DNA from: an uncultured Chlorobiaceae bacterium
Lineage (GTDB): Bacteria > Bacteroidota > Chlorobiia > Chlorobiales > Chlorobiaceae
DNA: 64,000 bases
NCBI GenBank assembly: GCA_903824045.1
Contig: CAIJVD010000017.1
Location: 1 to 64,000, forward strand
Reading direction: 5' to 3'
Within the stretch, counting starts at the first letter, position 1, and each line of letters begins with the position of its first letter. The notes below the pieces were generated by a model. The model did no database searches. It was not told the DNA's origin and was given only the letters and a program-made list of their open reading frames with translations. This document shows positions 8,758 through 15,685 of the stretch, piece by piece. The translations under genes and the position numbers were made by a program.

Positions 8758-10152
8758 ATGAAAACACTTATCATTATTCGAAAACCGGACTACCAGTGGA
8801 TCGGCGGATATTTCAACGAGATTCATCCGCTTCTCCTTCCGCTTTGCAACAAGCCGCTGGCGGAGTATCTGATTGATTTCGCCATTCTTGCCGGGGCATC
8901 GGAGATACGCATAATCAGCGACACTTCGCTCAGCGATGTGGAGCAATACTGCGAAAACGGCAGCAGGTGGGGCGTGGAAATAAGCTATGGAAGCATCCAT
9001 TCGGATGACACGCTGCAGACGGCAATTGACAAAAACCGGAGATTCTGTAAAGAGGAGCGTGTTCTGGTCATCAGCGGACTGCTCTTCATCAGGTACAGCA
9101 AAAAGAGGGATTACAAAGCGCTGTTTGAGTCGTTGCCAGAGGGCGAGATTCTTCACTCTGAAGGGGGAAGCGTCACCTTGACCGGCAACCCTTCCGCCAA
9201 AGAGAGCGGAAACGTGCCAGAAGAGCTCTCGCTTGCAGCAGTTGACTCGATCAAAGGATATTTCGACCTTTCGATGGAAATTCTCCAGAGAGATGCCGAT
9301 AACTACGTCCTGCCGGGCTATGGAAGTGAAGAGGGGTGCCTCATTGGAAGGAATGTGATGATTTCGAAGAGTGCCGAAATCAGAAAGCCCTGCATTATCG
9401 GCAACAACGTGCAGATTCATGCGGGATCGGTTATCAATTCCGGCACCGTCATCGGAAGCAACGTTATTATCGATAGGGAGAGCACCATTTCCGGAAGCAT
9501 TGTTATGGATGACACCTATATCGGTGAGAAGCTCGATGTCACCAGCAAGATCGTCTGCGGAAGCATCCTGATAGATGCCGAGGCCATGACATCGATTACG
9601 ATGCAGGACCCTCATCTTCTGACCGAAATAAAGCAGCCTGGCTATACAGGCCATCTCCTGCAGGGAACATTGCATGCCATAATAGCCTTTATCCTCCTCA
9701 TGGTGCTCGCTCTTCCCTTTCTCATCCTCTGCCCGGTACTGATCCTGCAAGGGAAATGGATAAATCGCAAAAAAACGTATTTTATTAACAGAACCGGCGG
9801 AAAAGGCAAACTTTTAACGGCAACAATCGAGAGACGAGGATTTGCCGGTGCTCTTGCCGCAGCGATTTCGCTTGACCGCTTCATGCTACTGCCGAAAGTC
9901 TTGACCGGACGTCTCGGCATCATCGGTAGCAAGCCTCTGGAGGTAAACCCCAAAGCCCCGATGCCCCTGAACAGGATGGCAACATACCGGCCGGGCGTTT
10001 TCAGCTATGCGGAGGCTGAAGCGTGGCCGGAAACCGGTGCTGATACTGAGATTGTCGACCATTATTATAGAATTCACGGAACACCCCTGAATGATGTTTC
10101 CATGACAATGAAAGCCCTCATCAACAGAAATCACGAAACCTCATCACCATGA
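8758..10152 (+). CDS. Nucleotidyltransferase-like / beta-helix / degenerate sugar transferase fusion
   Basis: Three parts are visible in 464 residues. The N-terminal 170 residues follow the NDP-sugar pyrophosphorylase fold (LLPLCNKPLAEYLIDFAI.AGASEIRII), but the nucleotide loop GGxGTRL is missing and reads IRKPDYQWIGG. Residues about 180-280 are hexapeptide repeats of a left-handed beta-helix (IGNNVQIHAGSVINSGTVIG). A hydrophobic hairpin at about 300-325 leads into a C-terminal part resembling the priming sugar transferases (GRLGIIGSKPL; TYRPGVFSYAEAE) but without their catalytic acidic pair. The order is unusual, and both enzymatic parts look inactive, so a scaffold or regulatory role is possible. 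It lies between two STAS genes and overlaps the second by four bases (ATGA). Confidence 0.75.
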   Translation: MKTLIIIRKPDYQWIGGYFNEIHPLLLPLCNKPLAEYLIDFAILAGASEIRIISDTSLSDVEQYCENGSRWGVEISYGSIHSDDTLQTAIDKNRRFCKEERVLVISGLLFIRYSKKRDYKALFESLPEGEILHSEGGSVTLTGNPSAKESGNVPEELSLAAVDSIKGYFDLSMEILQRDADNYVLPGYGSEEGCLIGRNVMISKSAEIRKPCIIGNNVQIHAGSVINSGTVIGSNVIIDRESTISGSIVMDDTYIGEKLDVTSKIVCGSILIDAEAMTSITMQDPHLLTEIKQPGYTGHLLQGTLHAIIAFILLMVLALPFLILCPVLILQGKWINRKKTYFINRTGGKGKLLTATIERRGFAGALAAAISLDRFMLLPKVLTGRLGIIGSKPLEVNPKAPMPLNRMATYRPGVFSYAEAEAWPETGADTEIVDHYYRIHGTPLNDVSMTMKALINRNHETSSP

Positions 10153-10472
10153 ACATTACTGACAAATCGCTCAACAACTTTTTAATTGTCTCCCTGCATG
10201 GCATTCTCAATGCATCATCAGCCCCTCAGCTGCTGAGCCACATTACAGGAGTTCCTGAGGATCAGTCGGTGGTCATCGACCTTGAAAAGATCGAATTTCT
10301 CGACAGTAGCGGCCTGGGTGTGCTGGTGGGAATATCACGAAAGAAAAGGGCCGCCGGGGCGACCTTCAGGCTGGCGGGCATGAACAACCGTGTCAGAAAG
10401 GTATTTGAGCTCACCAACACATCATCGCTTTTTGATATCTACGACGATGCTGCCACAGCGGCAACGGCCTGA
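10149..10472 (+). CDS. STAS-domain anti-anti-sigma factor homologue (second copy)
   Basis: This 107-residue STAS protein carries FLDSSGLGVLVGISRK with the conserved phospho-serine context. It is closer to the classic RsbV/SpoIIAA length and motif than the copy at 8393. Its ATG overlaps the stop of the preceding fusion gene (ATGA), which indicates translational coupling. The RsbW-like kinase begins 44 bases downstream. Two different STAS proteins for one visible kinase suggests branching of the switch. Confidence 0.92.
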   Translation: MNITDKSLNNFLIVSLHGILNASSAPQLLSHITGVPEDQSVVIDLEKIEFLDSSGLGVLVGISRKKRAAGATFRLAGMNNRVRKVFELTNTSSLFDIYDDAATAATA

Positions 10473-10516
10473 ACCCTAATGTCCTCACCCCTTTAAGAGC
10501 AAATGGAAACTGTCCT

Positions 10517-10939
10517 ATGAAAAAGATGATTACCATAACACTCAATGCTGATATCAGCTACTCTCGCGCTGCTTCGCATGCAGCATACGATATCGCGGAG
10601 GTGTTTGCCGGCATGATCGGTTTTTCCGGCAATATCGCGGAGTACTGTCATGCCTATGAACTCGCCGTCAGCGAGGCCTTTACCAACGCCGTCCGCTACG
10701 GCGAGTCTTCAGATGAGGATAAAGAGGTTACCATAAGCTTCAGCTCCGAAGGGAATCGGCTTACGGTGTGCGTCATCGACACCAATGCAGCCTATAGCCC
10801 AATTACGCAGGCGCCGGACATCAGCAGTTACCCTGAACGGGGGTATGGCCTTTTTCTGATCCACAGCGTCATGGATTCGGTCTCCTACACCAGAAGTAAT
10901 GGAACCAACATCCTTTCCATGTCGACACTCGCACAGTAA
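10517..10939 (+). CDS. RsbW-like anti-sigma factor / serine kinase (HATPase_c)
   Basis: A 140-residue GHKL ATPase of the RsbW/SpoIIAB class. The N box is ELAVSEAFTNAVRYG, the G1 box DTNAAYSP follows, and PERGYGLFLIHSVMD is the G2 segment. In the family this protein binds a sigma factor or another target and phosphorylates the STAS antagonist. Partners in the window are the STAS proteins at 8393 and 10149 and the PP2C phosphatase at 2623. No alternative sigma factor gene is nearby, so the target may be encoded elsewhere or may not be a sigma factor. Confidence 0.9.
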   Translation: MKKMITITLNADISYSRAASHAAYDIAEVFAGMIGFSGNIAEYCHAYELAVSEAFTNAVRYGESSDEDKEVTISFSSEGNRLTVCVIDTNAAYSPITQAPDISSYPERGYGLFLIHSVMDSVSYTRSNGTNILSMSTLAQ

Positions 10940-10987
10940 GAGCACCCGTGAAAGCTCCAACCATCAACAATACTCTCCATTTTCGAT

Positions 10988-11962
10988 ATGGTTTCGATTG
11001 TCATTGTCAGTTATAACACCCGGGATATCCTGCGAAACTGCATCCAGTCGCTTTATGACAACTCGCCGGATGTCAATATGGAGGTGTTTGTTGTCGATAA
11101 CAACTCCGGCGACGACTCTGCCGCAATGGTGCAGCAGGACTTTCCTCTTGTCCGCCTGATTGCCAACACCGGAAACCTCGGATTTGCGGCTGCCAACAAC
11201 CAGGCTTTCGCCCTCGCTTCGGGCCGTTATGTCATTCTCCTCAACCCCGACGCCTACATCAGGCCGCTCTCCATCCGGAACTGCATCGAGTTCATGGACC
11301 GCACACCCCTCTGCGGGCTCTGCGGCGGAAAGATCATCTCCCCGGAGGGCCGCCTTGAGCCCTCTGCAAGACGTTTTCCTTCGGCACTCTCCAAGCTTCT
11401 TACCCTTTCGGGAATACGGGGGAAATATCCCAACTCGCCGATTCTGAACTACCATGAATTCGGTGGATTTGCCCACGACCGCCCGATGGAGGTTGACTGG
11501 ATACCAGGTACCTTTACCATTGTCCGCAGAGCGATGCTTGATGCGATCGGATTTTTCGACGAACGTTTCTACCTCTACTATGAGGAGACCGACCTCTGCC
11601 TGAGGGCGAAGCGAGCGGGATGGAAAGTCTATTTCATCGCCGATGCGGAGGTCATGCACATTGGCGGGGCCTGTAGCAAAACAAGAAAAGACAAGAGCTT
11701 CGATCAGTTGGCATCACAGGTGCTCTCCTTCAGGATGCGCAGCGAGTGGCTCTACTACCGCAAGAACAAGGGGCTTCCGGCAGTTTTCTCCAGCGCCGGC
11801 TCCGAACTGCTCTGGCAGGCCTTCCGGTACGCGAAGAACCTGCTGATTGCCTCTGACGGCGCCGAAGAGAAGCGCCGAACCGCAGCGGGCGTAGCACAGC
11901 AGATAGTGCAGTCACTCAAGGATACCCGTTTCGGCGCCGTCTCTCCCCCGTCACCCTGGTAA
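10988..11962 (+). CDS. Glycosyltransferase family 2, rhamnosyltransferase-like
   Basis: A cytoplasmic GT-A enzyme of 324 residues. SIVIVSYNTRDILRNCIQSL opens the nucleotide-binding fold, VVDNNSGDDS follows, and LLNPDAYI holds the D-x-D-like position. The segment NTGNLGFAAANNQAF and the later DERFYLYYEETDLCLRAK are typical of WbbL/rhamnosyl-type GT2 proteins. That agrees with dTDP-rhamnose synthesis at the left of the window, but donor sugar is inferred. It follows the kinase gene by 48 bases in the same direction and is followed after 5 bases by an acetyltransferase. Confidence 0.88.
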   Translation: MVSIVIVSYNTRDILRNCIQSLYDNSPDVNMEVFVVDNNSGDDSAAMVQQDFPLVRLIANTGNLGFAAANNQAFALASGRYVILLNPDAYIRPLSIRNCIEFMDRTPLCGLCGGKIISPEGRLEPSARRFPSALSKLLTLSGIRGKYPNSPILNYHEFGGFAHDRPMEVDWIPGTFTIVRRAMLDAIGFFDERFYLYYEETDLCLRAKRAGWKVYFIADAEVMHIGGACSKTRKDKSFDQLASQVLSFRMRSEWLYYRKNKGLPAVFSSAGSELLWQAFRYAKNLLIASDGAEEKRRTAAGVAQQIVQSLKDTRFGAVSPPSPW

Positions 11963-11967
11963 GCGCC

Positions 11968-12495
11968 ATGAAGCTCTTCTGCAACCTGAAAAAAGACCTT
12001 GCGGCATACCATGGTGTATGGAGCAGCCAGGGGTTCTGGGTCATGATTGTCTACCGGTTTGGCCGGTGGCGCTATACTATCGCCAGCGACATGGTGCGCA
12101 AGCCGTTCTCGCTGCTCTATCGGTTTTCTTATAAAATTGTCCAGATCATCACCGGCATAGAGCTTCCGTGCGAAGTACCGGTTGGAGAGAACTTCCGCAT
12201 CGACCATTTTGGCGATATCATCATCAGCGGCTATGCCAGCTTCGGAGAGAACTGCATCATCAGAAACGGCGTTACGGTGGGGCTGAAAAACATTAAGGAG
12301 AAAGCCGCTCCAGCAATCGGCAACAACGTCAATATCGGCGCAGGCGCTAAAATACTGGGAAATATCACCATCGGAAACAATGTTGATATCGGGGCCAATT
12401 CGGTCGTCATCAGCTCGGTACCCGACAACTCCCTCGCCGTTGGCATTCCCGCCAGAATCATCCCAAAAAAAACCGCACCATCCCCGCAACATTGA
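11968..12495 (+). CDS. Serine acetyltransferase-like hexapeptide acyltransferase
   Basis: A 175-residue protein whose C-terminal half is a left-handed beta-helix with hexapeptide repeats (IRNGVTVGLKNIKE; IGNNVNIGAGAKILGNITIG) ending in AVGIPARII, as in CysE/WcaF-like O-acetyltransferases. The N-terminal part (YRFGRWRY) matches the sugar-cluster subgroup, not housekeeping CysE. It most likely acetylates a sugar or lipid-linked intermediate with acetyl-CoA. A second enzyme of the same type is at 17952. It is the last gene before a new sigma-54 promoter. Confidence 0.82.
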   Translation: MKLFCNLKKDLAAYHGVWSSQGFWVMIVYRFGRWRYTIASDMVRKPFSLLYRFSYKIVQIITGIELPCEVPVGENFRIDHFGDIIISGYASFGENCIIRNGVTVGLKNIKEKAAPAIGNNVNIGAGAKILGNITIGNNVDIGANSVVISSVPDNSLAVGIPARIIPKKTAPSPQH

Positions 12496-12540
12496 GCTGA
12501 GAGACAAAGAACGATCACTCGAGATCTGCCCCTCTCCCGG

Positions 12541-12555
12541 CTGTCAAGCTGACAG
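12541..12555. promoter_or_regulatory. Candidate upstream activator dyad
   Basis: CTGTCAAGCTGACAG is an inverted repeat with six-base arms and a three-base centre, about 110 bases before the sigma-54 promoter at 12651. A further TGACAG half-site is at 12580-12585. Related half-sites lie upstream of other promoters here: 5687-5692, 31372-31377 and 2427-2432. It is a candidate binding site for the PrsR-like activator. Confidence 0.5.
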
Positions 12556-12650
12556 TACCGGCCAGATCCGCTTGCTCTTTGACAGCCAGAATAAACATTC
12601 CCGCCAAACAATCGCATTATAGAATAATGACTTAGAGGAGAAAATCCTCT

Positions 12651-12665
12651 TGGCACGTTATTTGA
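12651..12665 (+). promoter_or_regulatory. Sigma-54 promoter before the export/assembly operon
   Basis: TGGCACGTTATTTGA has the GG and the -12 G at exact ten-base spacing, with TTGA in place of TTGC. The predicted start lies about 33 bases before the ATG at 12709. An activator-type dyad lies 110 bases upstream. The 213-base gap contains no gene. Confidence 0.7.
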
Positions 12666-12708
12666 TATTTTCTATTAAAAGCATCAATAACGAGTTACTG
12701 TAAGGAAC

Positions 12709-13806
12709 ATGCTCCTCAACGCCTCCGGGTTGTCTCCCCTTGCTCATCGCGAAGAGCGCAACAGGCCGAATTTTGCAAAAAACGCCCTCTTGCTCGCGAT
12801 CGTGCCGCTGCTCCTCGGAGCCTGCAGCGGCATCTCCCCGAAGCCGACACGCGTTCCGGCTCCACCTGAAAGAGATTTCAGCATCGAGCTGCCAAAGAAA
12901 AACCAGCAGTTTGCCACCAAAGAGCAGGTCGAAGCAATCAAACCAAGAGAGATCTTCCAGTATCGCGTTGGGCCGGGAGACCTTGTCAGCCTCAAGGTCT
13001 GGCGCAGGCCTGAACTGTCGCAGGAGAACATTATGGTCTCTCCGGACGGCTTTATTGCAATCCCAAGGGTCGGCAACGTCTACATAAAAAATGCCACGCC
13101 TGAAGAGGCTCAGAAGCTCATCACCGCAAAACTTGAAGGGCTCTACATCCAGCCGGAGGTAACCCTATGGGTGCGCGAATTCCATAACAACAAGGCATTT
13201 GTTCTCGGCCGCGTTTCAAGACCCGGCGTCATCAACTTTCCGGGTCAGGGCACGTTGCTCGAAGGGCTCTCTCTTGCGGGCGGACTTCCCGACCAGGGCA
13301 AGCTTACAAGGTGCGCCATCATCCGCGGCAACGACAACGTTATATGGATAGACCTTCAGGATCTCCTCAAGAACGGCAACATGGCCCTCAACGCCCAGAT
13401 TGCCAACAATGACGTCATTTTCATACCTGAACTCAATGACGAGCTGGTCTACGTGATGGGCGAAGTAAACTCCCCTGGGGCAGTCCACATCAAGGACGGC
13501 ATGAATGTGCTGAAGGCAATCATGCTGGCAGGAGGAATGAACAAAAATGCAAACCCCGAAAAGGTATTTGTTATCCGGCAGCAGAGCGTCAAGGGAAGCG
13601 TTATCGAAGTGAATCTCAATGACCTTGTCGCGCATGGTGATTTCAGCAAAAACTTTACGCTGATGCCGGAGGATATCATCTTTGTCGGCACGACGGGCAT
13701 GGCAAAGCTCAACTACACGCTTGACAAGATTTCACCTGCGCTGCAGTTCCTCAGCATAGGCAAAAGCACGGGTGTTATAGTTCTGCCATCAACAACGGTA
13801 AAATAG
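12709..13806 (+). CDS. Polysaccharide export outer-membrane lipoprotein (Wza-like)
   Basis: A 365-residue lipoprotein that would form the outer-membrane or periplasmic channel for polysaccharide export. After a 25-residue leader extension comes a hydrophobic signal ending in the lipobox LLGAC at about residues 35-39. The poly-export domain follows (YRVGPGDLVSLKVWRRPEL), and then two SLBB domains (AFVLGRVSRPGVINFPG; VYVMGEVNSPGAVHI). An AAGGA ribosome site precedes the ATG, and a sigma-54 promoter lies 45 bases upstream. It opens an operon with the ABC flippase and the Wzz/BY-kinase-like protein. Confidence 0.92.
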   Translation: MLLNASGLSPLAHREERNRPNFAKNALLLAIVPLLLGACSGISPKPTRVPAPPERDFSIELPKKNQQFATKEQVEAIKPREIFQYRVGPGDLVSLKVWRRPELSQENIMVSPDGFIAIPRVGNVYIKNATPEEAQKLITAKLEGLYIQPEVTLWVREFHNNKAFVLGRVSRPGVINFPGQGTLLEGLSLAGGLPDQGKLTRCAIIRGNDNVIWIDLQDLLKNGNMALNAQIANNDVIFIPELNDELVYVMGEVNSPGAVHIKDGMNVLKAIMLAGGMNKNANPEKVFVIRQQSVKGSVIEVNLNDLVAHGDFSKNFTLMPEDIIFVGTTGMAKLNYTLDKISPALQFLSIGKSTGVIVLPSTTVK

Positions 13807-13871
13807 CACTCCAAAAAAAACTCAAGAAGAGAAACCGAGACAACCCCTTTTTCACACTATTGTTAATCGAC

Positions 13872-15635
13872 ATGAAATTTCGCCCTCTATCGCTTATCCA
13901 AAAAGCACAGACACTCTTGCATCAGAAAGAACGCCGCAGCTTGATTCTTTTGCTGCTGTTCATGCTGATTGGCGTTTGCCTTGAAACCCTGGGAGTCGGA
14001 CTTGTCGTTCCTGCTCTCGCCCTCTTTACGCAGCATGATATTGCCATCAGATATCCGGTACTTCGTCCTGCGCTCGAGTTTCTTGGCAATCCCGACCATC
14101 AGACGCTCCTGGTTGGCGGGATGCTCCTGCTCTTTTTCGTCTATCTGGTCAAAGCTGTTTTTTTAGGATTTCTTGCCTGGGGCCAGAACCGCTTCACCTA
14201 TGAACTGGAAGCGCGGCTCTCGTTGAGGTTATTCACCATTTATCTCCGACAACCCTATGCATTTCATTTACAGCGCAACTCCGCACAACTGATCAGAAAC
14301 GTGACCAGTGAAGTCGGCATCTTGATCAGTCACGTCGTAACGCCCCTTATGCAGGTATTTACGGAGTCAATGGTTATTGCGGGATTGTTCCTGATGCTGG
14401 TCACCGTGGAACCTCTGGGCACGATGACTATTGTGGCCATTTTTGGCCTTGCCGGATTTGCGTTTACCCGGCTTACGCAGCGAAGCATGACGCGCTGGGG
14501 TGAAGCCCGACAGTATAATGATGGCCAGAGGTTCCAGCACTTGCAGCAGGGCCTTGGCAGCGCCAAAGATGTCAAGCTGCTCGGTCGGGAATCCGAATTT
14601 TTAACCCGGTATAAGGCGCATAACAATGAGTGTGCCAGAGTAGGTCAGCTCAGCGGAACAATGCAGCAACTGCCGCGTCTTGGACTTGAACTGCTGGCAA
14701 TAGGCGGACTGGCGGCTCTGGTATTCACCATTCTTGCACAAGGAGGCGAAATCGAGACGATCATTCCAAAAATCGGACTCTTTGCCGTAGCAGCGTTCCG
14801 TTTGATCCCTTCAACCAACAGGATTCTTACTGCCGCGCAAGTGCTGAAATATTGTCTGCCGGTAATTGAAATGTTAGAAAAGGAATTGACTCTCCCGACT
14901 GAAGACCCGGCAGAGTCAACCAAATCAATGGCGAAGTTCAGTGACAAACTGATACTGCAGGATATTGCCTATACCTATCCTGCTTCACACGCTCCCTCGC
15001 TCAATAGAGTCTCTCTTACCATACCCTGTGGCAAGTCAATCGGATTTATCGGATCAAGCGGCGCGGGTAAAAGCACGCTCGTCGATATACTGCTTGGGCT
15101 CCTTAAGCCGGATAAAGGGACCATACTCATCGACGGCATCGACATACAGGAAAACATGCGCGCATGGCAGAATCAGATCGGCTATGTACCACAGTCGATA
15201 TACCTTACTGACGATACCCTCCGCCGAAATGTCGCCTTTGGCATCGCTACCGGGGAGATCGATGAACATGCGGTCACTCAGGCGATACTATCGGCAAATC
15301 TCGATGAATTCGTTAAAAGCCTTCCTGAAGGCCTCGATACCATTGTGGGAGAGCGGGGGGTGCGTCTTTCGGGCGGACAACGGCAGAGAATCGGCATTGC
15401 ACGGGCCCTCTACCACAATCCGGCGATACTTGTGCTTGATGAGGCTACAAGCGCACTGGATACAGAAACCGAGAAGGGTGTCATGGAGGCTGTCAGTGCA
15501 CTGCAGGGATCCAAAACAGTCATTATTGTCGCCCACCGCCTGACCACAATAAAACATTGTGATCAGATTTACTCGCTCTCAAAAGGGACAATCTCGTCTT
15601 ACGGGACACCAGAAACCTTATTGGCAACCGCATAA
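13872..15635 (+). CDS. ABC exporter, lipid-linked oligosaccharide flippase type
   Basis: A 587-residue half-transporter with six predicted membrane helices in the first 330 residues and one nucleotide-binding domain. Walker A is GSSGAGKST (394-402), the signature LSGGQRQRIGIARAL, and Walker B AILVLDEATSALD. The layout matches MsbA/PglK-type exporters that flip lipid-linked sugars across the inner membrane using ATP. The ATG at 13872 is preferred to the in-frame TTG at 13860. No Wzx flippase is seen in the window, so this protein may fill that role. Confidence 0.88.
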   Translation: MKFRPLSLIQKAQTLLHQKERRSLILLLLFMLIGVCLETLGVGLVVPALALFTQHDIAIRYPVLRPALEFLGNPDHQTLLVGGMLLLFFVYLVKAVFLGFLAWGQNRFTYELEARLSLRLFTIYLRQPYAFHLQRNSAQLIRNVTSEVGILISHVVTPLMQVFTESMVIAGLFLMLVTVEPLGTMTIVAIFGLAGFAFTRLTQRSMTRWGEARQYNDGQRFQHLQQGLGSAKDVKLLGRESEFLTRYKAHNNECARVGQLSGTMQQLPRLGLELLAIGGLAALVFTILAQGGEIETIIPKIGLFAVAAFRLIPSTNRILTAAQVLKYCLPVIEMLEKELTLPTEDPAESTKSMAKFSDKLILQDIAYTYPASHAPSLNRVSLTIPCGKSIGFIGSSGAGKSTLVDILLGLLKPDKGTILIDGIDIQENMRAWQNQIGYVPQSIYLTDDTLRRNVAFGIATGEIDEHAVTQAILSANLDEFVKSLPEGLDTIVGERGVRLSGGQRQRIGIARALYHNPAILVLDEATSALDTETEKGVMEAVSALQGSKTVIIVAHRLTTIKHCDQIYSLSKGTISSYGTPETLLATA

Positions 15636-15685
15636 GGGTTGCTCATCAATTAGCGGAAAGCCGTTTCATAAAATATAAACCCATC

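Noticed and set aside
8464-9750. Minus-strand frame of 428 codons
   Set aside because: Antisense to the STAS gene and the beta-helix fusion; composition is that of a shadow frame.
14623-14637. Minus-strand TGGCAC with GT at correct spacing
   Set aside because: It lies inside the ABC exporter gene with no minus-strand gene to drive; it shows that the GT variant occurs by chance.
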